DNA from: JBHEKP01 sp041859375
GTDB lineage: Bacteria > Hydrogenedentota > Hydrogenedentia > Hydrogenedentales > CAITNO01
Length of the DNA: 45,942 nt
Direction: 5' to 3'
Assembly: GCA_041859375.1 (NCBI GenBank)
Contig: JBHEKP010000165.1
Span: 1-45,942 of the forward strand
The translations under genes were made by a program, and so were the position numbers. Below the pieces are notes generated by a model. That model was given only the letters and a program-made list of their open reading frames with translations. It was not told where the DNA came from and did not search any database. Position 1 is the first letter of the stretch. Each line of letters begins with the position of its first letter. Positions 17,882 through 24,949 of this stretch are shown here, piece after piece.

Positions 17882-18939
17882 ACCCCCTTCCACCGCATCA
17901 AATAATCCCTGGCCACACGCAGATCCTCCAAGGCCTCGGCTGCATCGCACATGGGGGGCTGTTCACCCCGGACTGCGGCAAGGAAATTGCGCGCCTGGCA
18001 GCGCATGGCGTGCTCCCAGGGCAGTTGGGGGGAGCTGACCACGGGAGTGGCCCCGTTGCCGGGATCCCGCAGAATTTCCACCCGGCCGGGCCGGCTAAAG
18101 GCCATGGGCGCGGGCAGTTCCAGCTTCACATAGCCGTGCTCAAATGCGGCCAGCACCGACTCCTGCCAGTCCACCGTGGTGGTGAATGGGCTCATTTCGA
18201 TGACACCCGGAACACCGCTTTCCGACCGGGCCACAAGGATTACCCCGGAGGGGTCCGCATGGGTCACCTCATAGGATTCCCCGAAAAAATGCCGGAGCAG
18301 GTTGACCTGGTGGATGTAATAATTCACAAAATCGATGTATTGGGCGTAGCCCCCGGCGTCCAGATCGGATGGGGGCCGCTCCGTCTCCAGCGCTTCCGGA
18401 GCGTCACCCTCGTCCACCAAATCCCAAAATCCGCCCGCAATCCAGTCCCCGGCGGGCATCACCACCCGGACATACTTGAGCGCGCCCAGTTCGCCGCTCT
18501 TTTGAAAGGCGCGCACCTGCCCAACGGCGCACACGGAGGCGGGATCGCTGCGCTTGTGGTAGCCCACCATCACCCAGGTTCCGGAGGCCCGGATGATCTC
18601 CAGAAGTTTAACACCCGCCTCCAGCGAACCGGTCAGCGGCTTTTCAATGAAAAGGGGCCTGCCAAAGGAAAGCAGTTCAGGCAGCAACACCGCATGGCGC
18701 TGGAAGGGCTGGGCGCAGACCACCGCGTCCAGCGGCTCCCGCTCCAGCATGGCGCGGAAGTCGTCGTAAACGGCGGGCACGCCGTATTTGGCGGCCACCC
18801 GTTCGCCCGTTTCACGCCGTATTTCGGCGAGGGCGACCACCCGGCACCCGGGCAGGGAGGCGTAGTTGCGCAGATGGGCACACTGGCCCATGCCGCCCAC
18901 TCCCACGAATCCCACACGCACGGGCGCATTCGGGGACAT
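17878..18939 (-). CDS. Cytoplasmic Gfo/Idh/MocA-family oxidoreductase
   Basis: 353 residues, no signal peptide. The Rossmann nucleotide-binding turn is 'VRVGFVGVGGMGQCAHLRNY' and the catalytic-site lysine motif is 'GRPLFIEKPLTG'. The C-terminal half includes 'YIDFVNYYIHQVNLLRHFFG', where the His-rich helix is usual for the sugar-binding domain. Members interconvert a sugar alcohol and ketone using NAD(P). It lies 40 bases downstream of the secreted SGNH-DUF1080 gene and appears co-transcribed with it. Its 3' end overlaps the araC stop by 4 bases in convergent orientation. It shares only family-level similarity with the Tat-exported enzyme at 13032-14336. Substrate unknown. Confidence 0.9.
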   Translation of the reverse strand: MSPNAPVRVGFVGVGGMGQCAHLRNYASLPGCRVVALAEIRRETGERVAAKYGVPAVYDDFRAMLEREPLDAVVCAQPFQRHAVLLPELLSFGRPLFIEKPLTGSLEAGVKLLEIIRASGTWVMVGYHKRSDPASVCAVGQVRAFQKSGELGALKYVRVVMPAGDWIAGGFWDLVDEGDAPEALETERPPSDLDAGGYAQYIDFVNYYIHQVNLLRHFFGESYEVTHADPSGVILVARSESGVPGVIEMSPFTTTVDWQESVLAAFEHGYVKLELPAPMAFSRPGRVEILRDPGNGATPVVSSPQLPWEHAMRCQARNFLAAVRGEQPPMCDAAEALEDLRVARDYLMRWKGV

Positions 18940-18979
18940 TATGCGAATCTCCCAATCTTCGCCGCGACGAACCGGCCGC

Positions 18980-20263
18980 TCAGAGCGGCTTGATGACGAT
19001 GTTGCGGAAATCGCAGCGGGTGCTGTGGTTCTGCAGGCCGATGAACCCGCCCAGGCGCTTCAGGCCGGGGTGATCCTTGACCTTGTCCATGTGCTCGCTG
19101 AGGTCGCCGTTGATGATTTGTTTTCCGTTCAGTGTGACCTGGATTTTCTGGCCCTGCACGCGGATGTTCATCTTTTCCCACTCACCCGCGGGCTTGGTGG
19201 CGCGCTCGGAGGGGGCGATGGTGGAGTACACGCTGCCGCAGTACTGCCAGGGCTTCAGCGCCTTGTACTCGTCCGCGTAATCATCCAGCACCTGGATTTC
19301 CGAGCCCTCAAAGGCGGGGTTGCCCTCGCGGGGGGCGCGGATGAACACGCCGCTGTTGCCGCCGGCGGGCACCTTGAATTCGAGGGAGAGTTCAAAGTCG
19401 CCGTACTCGCCCATGGTGGAAAGCCATCCGCCGCCCTCGCCGTCGGTGAAGAGCACGCCGTTTTCGACGCTCCAGGTCTTCTTTTCGCCGCCCACCTGCT
19501 CCCAGCCGTCCAGGTCCCGGCCGTTGAAGAGCGCCTTCCATCCGTCCGCCTCGGCCATCATTTTGCCCACGAAGGGTTCAATGGCCTCGGCCCAGCGCTT
19601 GTACCCCTCGCCGCTCAGGTGAAGCAGGTCGGGCATGATGTCCTTGGTAAGCTCGCCTTTCTCGTTCAAAAAAGCGCCGCCGATGTCCACGAACTCGACC
19701 ATCGGGTCGGAATCCAGCTTGGAGAACAGGGCCGTGGCCTCGCGCAGTTTGGCCCGGAACTCCTCGGGAACGTCCGTGCGCGGAAAAATGGCCAACAGCA
19801 GGACGCGCGTCCCGGGCAGGCGCGAACGGAGCTTCGCCACAATCGCCTCAACGCCCGCGGCTATCTCCTCCGCGGTGTTGTCCCTGTGGTTGTTCGTGCC
19901 GATCATCAGCACCGCCACCTTCGGATTGATGCCGTCAATGTTGCCGTTGTCCAGACGCCACAGCACATGCTCGGTGCGGTCGCCGCCGATGCCAAGGTTG
20001 ACCGCGTTGCGCGGCGCGTAATACTGCTCCCACACCTCCTTGCCGGCGCCCTCCCAGCCGTGGGTGATGGAGTCGCCGATGAGGATCATGTCCACGTTGC
20101 CCTGCTTCACCCGGTCGTTGAAGCTGTTGTGGCGCGCCATCCAGTCCTTGCCCTCGCGCGGGGCGGGCACGGTGGATGGGGCCGCAAAGCCCTGCGCGGC
20201 AAGAATCACCACGGCAAGGGCGGACATCACAAGGAACTTCGCAAAAGGCTTCATTGTTGGCAT
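18980..20263 (-). CDS. Secreted SGNH/GDSL esterase fused to DUF1080 (3-keto-glycoside hydrolase-like) domain
   Basis: 427 residues from the ATG at 20263, which has AGAGGA seven bases upstream; an ATG at 20332 in frame overlaps the promoter and is rejected. Signal peptide up to about residue 28 (AAQGFAAP). Domain 1 (about 40-225) is an SGNH hydrolase: block I 'ILIGDSITHGW' with nucleophile Ser65, block II 'GIGGDRTEHVLWRL', block III 'IGTNNH', block V 'DLLHLSGEG' with Asp and His. Domain 2 (about 235-427) is DUF1080: 'GWKALFNGRDLDGWE', 'NSGVFIRAP', 'EIQVLDD', 'GFIGLQNHS'. DUF1080 members have been described as hydrolases of 3-keto-glycosides. Together the domains could deacylate and cleave a modified glycan outside the cytoplasm. 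Confidence 0.9.
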   Translation of the reverse strand: MPTMKPFAKFLVMSALAVVILAAQGFAAPSTVPAPREGKDWMARHNSFNDRVKQGNVDMILIGDSITHGWEGAGKEVWEQYYAPRNAVNLGIGGDRTEHVLWRLDNGNIDGINPKVAVLMIGTNNHRDNTAEEIAAGVEAIVAKLRSRLPGTRVLLLAIFPRTDVPEEFRAKLREATALFSKLDSDPMVEFVDIGGAFLNEKGELTKDIMPDLLHLSGEGYKRWAEAIEPFVGKMMAEADGWKALFNGRDLDGWEQVGGEKKTWSVENGVLFTDGEGGGWLSTMGEYGDFELSLEFKVPAGGNSGVFIRAPREGNPAFEGSEIQVLDDYADEYKALKPWQYCGSVYSTIAPSERATKPAGEWEKMNIRVQGQKIQVTLNGKQIINGDLSEHMDKVKDHPGLKRLGGFIGLQNHSTRCDFRNIVIKPL

Positions 20264-20303
20264 GGGGGCATCCTCTTTTTTTCTGGTTGAAACCGTCTGG
20301 GAG

Positions 20304-20332
20304 TGTATACCCAACCATGGGGGAAAAAACAA
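20304..20332 (-). promoter_or_regulatory. Promoter of the SGNH-DUF1080 / Gfo operon
   Basis: On the minus strand TTGTTT (20327-20332) and TATACA (20304-20309) are 17 bases apart. The start of transcription would fall about 35 bases before the ATG at 20263, leaving room for the AGAGGA ribosome site. This also argues against the in-frame ATG at 20332. Confidence 0.55.
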
Positions 20333-20356
20333 ACCGGCAAACCCGCGGCGTCCCGG

Positions 20357-22129
20357 CTACCGCCCGGTGAACCTGCCGGCCAAAGCGTCAAGCCGCCGCC
20401 GCATCTCCCTCATGGGCATGAAATCGCCCTTGCGCTCCGCGGCGGCAATCCCGTCCCGGTATGCGGCGGACGCCTCACCGTGCCGGTCCAGCCGCTCCAA
20501 AAGCATCCCCAGCCGAAGGTATGCCGCCGAATAATCCGGATGGGCGGCGACAGCCCGCGCATAGCACGCCGCAGCCTCGTCGGGCTTTTCCATCTGTGTC
20601 AGCGCCCCGCCCAGCCCCATGAGCGCCACCGCATCCCCCGGATCCATCTCAAGCACCTCACGAAAAAGGGCCGCGCGTGATTCCGCCTCCCGCATAATCC
20701 GCGCCCGGTCGGCCTCCGCCATGCCGCGGACCCGTGCCGCATCAAAGTCCTTTTTGTCCTCCAGCAGCGCCGCCGCGGCCTTCTCCTCCTCCGCCTCGCG
20801 AATCATGCCTTTTGACTGGTAAAACTGGGAGAGATTGGCGCGTGCCATCACCGAATCCGGAAAATGTGCGGCCAGTCCGCGCATCACCATGATGGCCTCG
20901 TCCGTCCGCCCGAGCCTGTGCAGGAGCACGCCGAGAAGCTCCATCACGTCCGGATGGAGCGGATCAAGCACATGGGCCTTTTCAAGCAGGGCAACGGGTT
21001 TTTCCGGTGCGCCATCCAGGCCTCCGGCCAGATCCAGCGCCTCCCCGTAAAGGGCGGCCGCCCTCCCGGCCGATCCTGCGGGGGGAAAGAGGGGGAGGGG
21101 CCGTATCTCCGCGGCACCATACCCCGTGTTGTCCCCGCCATGCAGGCGCAGCACCCGTTCCGAACGCCAGTCCCTGCCAAGCCAGACCCAGCCCGCCATG
21201 CCCCCCCTGCCTTCCGGAAAAGCCCGTATCTCCCCGGCCTCCCCGGCTTTCTTCCCGTCCACCAACAACCGGGTGCCCGGGGGCGGGGGGCCGAAGGGGG
21301 GATTCTCCCACCACAACACCCCGGTCATGTACTGCCTGACCGTGCCATAAGCGCGAAGCCGCGCCACCACCTCCTGCCCGGTGTAGCAGCCCTTGTTCTC
21401 TGAAACCACATGCTCCGCCCAGGGGGTTTCAGACACAATGCACCGTCCAAAAGGGGGGATGGGAAGTTCTGTGAGCAGGGAAAAAATGGGCTGTTCAGCC
21501 CAAGAAATCACCCTGGCCCCGGAATCAGCCGCAAGATCGCGCATTTTATCCAAAAAAAGAGCCCCATCGGACGCGTCGGGAATGACAAACCATCCCTCCG
21601 GACCCGACTCAGGCATGCGCACGGCCAAGACCTCATGTCCGGCAAGTTCCAGCCCGGCAAAAGCCCCCGCCGACTGGGGCAACACCGCGGCGGCCTCCAC
21701 TGGGGACAGTCCGGTGCCTGCTGCCAGGTACCAGGCGGCCTCCGGGCCGGTCACACGGAGAAAATCCACGCCTGAAGACATGCAGGAAGCCCTCACATCC
21801 TCCAGAAAAACATGGGATTCCACCCGTTCCATGAACGGGGACAGGGCGTCCCCGGGCATGAGCAGCCAGAATCCGTCCCGGTGGCGCAGCATGAGAAACA
21901 GGGAAAGAAGCCGCCCCTTCCTGTCCAGCATTGCATTCCAGCGGCAGGCCCCCTCCTTGACGGAAATGACATCCGCAGAGGTTTGGGAGTGGAGCCACAC
22001 TGCGCAGTCGTTCCCCGACAATTCCATGACTGTCCAGCCTGAAACAACTGACACAGCAAGGGAGCCGGGCGAAAATGCGGCCTTTCCGGACGGGTTACCT
22101 CCGAATCCTCCGGCATCCATGCCGGTCAC
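20357..22129 (-). CDS. ygfZ: YgfZ/GcvT-like folate-binding protein fused to a TPR domain
   Basis: 590 residues, against about 330 for E. coli YgfZ. Residues 1-350 are the aminomethyltransferase-like fold, with the YgfZ signature KGCYTGQE at 246-253 (Cys248) followed by 'VVARLRAYGTVRQ'. Residues about 365-590 are tetratricopeptide repeats ('PDVMELLGVLLHRLGRTDEA', 'PDYSAAYLRLGMLLERLDRH') with a charged helix between them. YgfZ binds folate and supports maturation or repair of certain iron-sulfur enzymes, acting with A-type carriers. Here the A-type carrier gene overlaps its start by 4 bases. The TPR part, not normally present, may recruit client proteins. The fusion is continuous, with no sign of a frameshift at the joint. 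Confidence 0.88.
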   Translation of the reverse strand: MTGMDAGGFGGNPSGKAAFSPGSLAVSVVSGWTVMELSGNDCAVWLHSQTSADVISVKEGACRWNAMLDRKGRLLSLFLMLRHRDGFWLLMPGDALSPFMERVESHVFLEDVRASCMSSGVDFLRVTGPEAAWYLAAGTGLSPVEAAAVLPQSAGAFAGLELAGHEVLAVRMPESGPEGWFVIPDASDGALFLDKMRDLAADSGARVISWAEQPIFSLLTELPIPPFGRCIVSETPWAEHVVSENKGCYTGQEVVARLRAYGTVRQYMTGVLWWENPPFGPPPPGTRLLVDGKKAGEAGEIRAFPEGRGGMAGWVWLGRDWRSERVLRLHGGDNTGYGAAEIRPLPLFPPAGSAGRAAALYGEALDLAGGLDGAPEKPVALLEKAHVLDPLHPDVMELLGVLLHRLGRTDEAIMVMRGLAAHFPDSVMARANLSQFYQSKGMIREAEEEKAAAALLEDKKDFDAARVRGMAEADRARIMREAESRAALFREVLEMDPGDAVALMGLGGALTQMEKPDEAAACYARAVAAHPDYSAAYLRLGMLLERLDRHGEASAAYRDGIAAAERKGDFMPMREMRRRLDALAGRFTGR

Positions 22130-22485
22130 ACGGAAAAGGACTCGCCGCAGCCGCAGGTGCCCGACGCATTGGGGTTCTGAAAGACAAAGCCCCGGCCCTG
22201 AAGCCCCCCCTGGTGGTCAAGCACCACAGAACGCAGGTACACCGCCGACTTCTTGTCAAGGTAAAAGGAAAGGCCCTTCTCTTCGATGACATGGTCGCCA
22301 GGGCGCATTTCGTCAAAATCGAGCACATACGAGAAACCGGAGCAACCGCCGCCCTTCACCCCCAGGCGCACACCCAAGCCCGTTTTTCCCTCCTTTTCGC
22401 GGAGGTTTTTCAACTGGGCAACAGCCCCTTCGGTTACGGTGACCAGCTTGGGGGAATGCGTCGCGTCCCGCATCGTCTCGCTCAT
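22126..22485 (-). CDS. A-type iron-sulfur carrier (HesB/IscA/ErpA family)
   Basis: 119 residues. The three ligand cysteines are in place: Cys48 in 'GVKGGGCSGFSY', and Cys111 and Cys113 in 'SGTCGCGESF'. Length and spacing match ErpA/IscA; which subtype cannot be decided by eye. It receives or transfers [4Fe-4S] or [2Fe-2S] clusters to apo-enzymes in the cytoplasm. AAAGGAAG lies 7 bases before the ATG. It is the middle gene of an operon with a DUF1858 protein before it and the YgfZ-TPR fusion after it, the two proteins most expected to work with it. Confidence 0.95.
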   Translation of the reverse strand: MSETMRDATHSPKLVTVTEGAVAQLKNLREKEGKTGLGVRLGVKGGGCSGFSYVLDFDEMRPGDHVIEEKGLSFYLDKKSAVYLRSVVLDHQGGLQGRGFVFQNPNASGTCGCGESFSV

Positions 22486-22509
22486 CTGCCTGCTTCCTTT
22501 CGTTAAAAC

Positions 22510-22761
22510 TCAGCCGCCCGCGGACGCGCCCTCGTCAACGGGATGCTTGTCCACCACGTCCTCAAGGACCTCAAGCAGCACTTCCACGTCCACACCGTAG
22601 GCCTCGCAGACCTGCGAAATGGTCTCAAAATGGCTGATACCGCAGTGGGCGCAACCGCCGAGGTGGAACGCGGCAAACACCTCGCCCACACGGGGATGAA
22701 CCGCCATTGCCTCGGCCACCGCCATGTCCGCATTAAAACGTTTCGCTTTTTCCTCGCTCAT
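22510..22761 (-). CDS. DUF1858 (hybrid-cluster-associated redox disulfide) protein
   Basis: 83 residues. The protein has the DUF1858 pattern: a start helix 'ADMAVAEAMAVHPRVGEVF', the CxxC motif GGCAHCGIS (Cys37, Cys40), then 'ETISQVCEAYGVDVEVLLEVL'. The same domain begins ScdA/YtfE-type iron-sulfur repair proteins and accompanies hybrid-cluster proteins, where its two Cys are thought to be redox active. It is the first gene of the iron-sulfur operon, 24 bases before the A-type carrier. It probably binds a metal or cluster, or acts as a thiol carrier; this is inferred from context. Confidence 0.88.
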   Translation of the reverse strand: MSEEKAKRFNADMAVAEAMAVHPRVGEVFAAFHLGGCAHCGISHFETISQVCEAYGVDVEVLLEVLEDVVDKHPVDEGASAGG

Positions 22762-22845
22762 TTTGTTTTCCTTTTCTTTGCGAATGACCCTTTAACATCC
22801 GTCCAAAGGGGCTCTATTCCGCCGCGCACCGCGCCGGACACCCCC

Positions 22846-22874
22846 ACCATACCCCCGGAAGACCCGCAGATCAA
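22846..22874 (-). promoter_or_regulatory. Promoter of the DUF1858-IscA-YgfZ operon
   Basis: Minus strand TTGATC (22869-22874) and TATGGT (22846-22851) with a 17-base spacer, about 85 bases before the DUF1858 start. No operator-like palindrome was seen around it. Confidence 0.4.
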
Positions 22875-22953
22875 GACAAACTAGCCACTGTTTGCATCCC
22901 GGCATCCGCGCGGTTATCCTCTTGCCGGTCCGAAGGCACATGGAAGAATGGCA

Positions 22954-23322
22954 ATGAACCTCATCCGCATCGCAAAAGTCGCCGATTTTTCCCCGGAAAA
23001 CCCGGTGAAATCCTTCAAAATCATCGGCAGGCATGTCGCCGTTTTTCTGGAACAAAACGGCACACTGCGCGCCATGGAAGTGGGTTGCCGCCACCAAAAC
23101 GCCAATCTTTTGCAGGGCAGACGGGAGGGTGACAAGGTCACCTGCCCCTGGCACGGATGGCAGTACAACCTTAAAACGGGGGAGTGCCTGCGCGGCGGAA
23201 CCAACGCCCCCCTGCGCCCCCACCATTGCAAAGTGGAAAACGGCAACGTGTTCATATCGGCGCAGGCCGTGCCCGAAGGGGAAACGGTCCTCACGGCCTC
23301 CATCAACGCCAAATCAGAATAA
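22954..23322 (+). CDS. Rieske [2Fe-2S] ferredoxin (NirD/biphenyl-dioxygenase-ferredoxin type)
   Basis: 122 residues from the ATG at 22954, which has GGAAGA seven bases upstream; the ATG at 22948 lies too close to that site. Both Rieske cluster motifs are present: C-x-H (Cys45, His47 in 'EVGCRHQNANLLQG') and C-x2-H (Cys64, His67 in 'VTCPWHGWQYNLKTGECL'). There is no membrane segment, so it is a soluble electron carrier. It is transcribed away from the iron-sulfur assembly operon and has no oxygenase or nitrite reductase beside it, so its partner is unknown. Its last 9 bases overlap the end of the convergent CPBP-like gene. Confidence 0.93.
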   Translation: MNLIRIAKVADFSPENPVKSFKIIGRHVAVFLEQNGTLRAMEVGCRHQNANLLQGRREGDKVTCPWHGWQYNLKTGECLRGGTNAPLRPHHCKVENGNVFISAQAVPEGETVLTASINAKSE

Positions 23323-24291
23323 CATCACAAAAATCAGCGCCACCTCGATGAACAAATGCGCCAAAAAGGGCACCACCAGGTTGCGCCGCCTCAGCACATA
23401 CCAAGTCATGGCAAGGGAAAAAACCACCATGCCACCCGTCTCCAGCAGGGGTTTTTGGAGATGATACAACCCTTCAGAGAGGGGCACCACCAGCCAGCCA
23501 AAACGGGGAAAATCCGTTGAAAAGCGCCGCAAAAGAAAATACCGGTGCAGAAATTCCCAAGCGGGCAGCCAGGAAACCACCCACAGCAGTTTCATCACCA
23601 AAAAGGAAAACCGGCCGCCGTTGGGAAACGCATGGGAACCGTAAAGTTCATACAAGGAGGGGATAAACTGGGTGGCAATCACCGCCACAAGGCCGATGAA
23701 CGCCATTCCGGCCAGAATATACCAGTCTTTTGTTTGCACCCGGCGGGTGCTGAACATGCCCCATTCCATGCCCCAAAGAGACCAAAGAAGGGGGATAAGC
23801 AGCCACATGACCAGTTTAAACAGGTCAAATTCCCTAAAAACAGCGGCACCCAACCAGCCGCTCGGAAATGCTGGAAGCACATACTGAAAAATACCCTGCA
23901 AATCCGATAAACGCCATTCAAAGACCGCCCAATTTATTGTCTGGTTGGCATTGTTGGCGGCCATGGCATCATAAACAAGCACTGAAGCGACATAGGCAAG
24001 GACAACAAAACTTTTATAGGGCAACTGGCCGGAGGGCACCCACTCCACCGGGGGCAAAACCTCCCTGACGGCCGCGTTCACCCGGGGCCTGCGCGTGGGC
24101 GCGGCGGGCTGGGCTTTCTCCGCCTTTAGCGGTTGTTTGATCGGCTTTGGGCGGGCTGATTTAACAGGTGCGGGGGAAGGGGAGGCAAACAAATCACCCT
24201 GACCATCCTGCTCCTTTATGCGCGGCTTTCTGGGTGATTTTGATGTGCTTTTTATTCTTTTTTCGCTTTTTTTATTGTTTTCCGGGGTCAT
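23314..24291 (-). CDS. CPBP-like membrane protein with long basic N-terminal tail
   Basis: 325 residues from the ATG at 24291, which overlaps the nth stop by 20 bases; the open frame further upstream lies inside nth. Residues 1-90 are Lys/Arg/Pro/Ala-rich and probably disordered. About six or seven membrane helices follow. The C-terminal part resembles CPBP (CaaX protease/bacteriocin-processing) proteins: 'AWEFLHRYFLLRRF' keeps E-xxx-R but has Trp where many members have a first Glu, then His in 'EGLYHLQ' and His in 'FLAHLFIEV'. CPBP members are intramembrane proteases, but activity here is uncertain. The tail contains QGDLF (residues 31-35), which resembles a DNA sliding-clamp binding peptide. 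It is the last gene of a unit with polX and nth. Confidence 0.72.
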   Translation of the reverse strand: MTPENNKKSEKRIKSTSKSPRKPRIKEQDGQGDLFASPSPAPVKSARPKPIKQPLKAEKAQPAAPTRRPRVNAAVREVLPPVEWVPSGQLPYKSFVVLAYVASVLVYDAMAANNANQTINWAVFEWRLSDLQGIFQYVLPAFPSGWLGAAVFREFDLFKLVMWLLIPLLWSLWGMEWGMFSTRRVQTKDWYILAGMAFIGLVAVIATQFIPSLYELYGSHAFPNGGRFSFLVMKLLWVVSWLPAWEFLHRYFLLRRFSTDFPRFGWLVVPLSEGLYHLQKPLLETGGMVVFSLAMTWYVLRRRNLVVPFLAHLFIEVALIFVMLF

Positions 24292-24949
24292 CTTTTTTGC
24301 TTTTCTTGGGATAGGGACAGCATTCAGCAACAGCACATCCGGAGCACTTTGGGGCGCGGGCGGCGCAGACAGCACGTCCGTGAAACACCATGAAATGGGA
24401 AAAAAGCGTCCATTTGTCCGCAGGCCACACCCTGCGCAGGTCCTTCTCAATCTTTGCCGGTTCGGTGTTTTTTGTGAATCCCAGCCTGTTGGCCACCCGT
24501 TTGCAATGGGTGTCCACAATCACACCCTGCCCGCCAAAACACTCGCCCATCACGGCGTTTGCGATTTTCCTGCCCACCCCCGGCAGTTTCAACAGTTCCT
24601 CCATGGAGCCGGGCACCTTGCCATCGTGTTTTTCCAACAGTATTTTGCTGGATTCCTGGATTGATTTGGCCTTTTGGCGGAAAAAACCGCAGGAATGGAT
24701 GGCAGCCTCGAGTTCCGACCTTTGGGCGGAGGCAAAATCTGCGGGGCTCCGGTATGTCTTGAACAGGTCCCGGCAGACAATGTTCACCCGCGCGTCGGTG
24801 CACTGGGCGGCCAGAATGGTCATGACCAGCAGTTGAAACGGTGACTTGTAGTCCAGCGTGCAGCGCACATCGGGATAAGCGCGGGACAGCCGGTCATACA
24901 CATCCAGCGCCCTGGCTTTTTCCGCGGCGCTCACGGCTTTCGAAGGCAT
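24272..24949 (-). CDS. nth: Endonuclease III
   Basis: 225 residues, close to the E. coli protein in length. The helix-hairpin-helix 'LLKLPGVGRKIANAV' carries the catalytic Lys128, and the catalytic Asp146 follows in 'GVIVDTHCKRVANRLG'. The [4Fe-4S] loop is complete: Cys195-x6-Cys202-x2-Cys205-x5-Cys211. It is a DNA N-glycosylase/AP lyase that removes oxidised pyrimidines. The gene overlaps the end of the upstream polX-like gene by 19 bases and the start of the CPBP-like gene by 20, so all three appear translationally coupled. Confidence 0.96.
   Translation of the reverse strand: MPSKAVSAAEKARALDVYDRLSRAYPDVRCTLDYKSPFQLLVMTILAAQCTDARVNIVCRDLFKTYRSPADFASAQRSELEAAIHSCGFFRQKAKSIQESSKILLEKHDGKVPGSMEELLKLPGVGRKIANAVMGECFGGQGVIVDTHCKRVANRLGFTKNTEPAKIEKDLRRVWPADKWTLFSHFMVFHGRAVCAARAPKCSGCAVAECCPYPKKSKKDDPGKQ

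Noticed and set aside
18866..20290. 474-codon open frame on the plus strand
   Set aside because: Antisense shadow of the second Gfo and SGNH-DUF1080 genes; no start signal and unusual composition.
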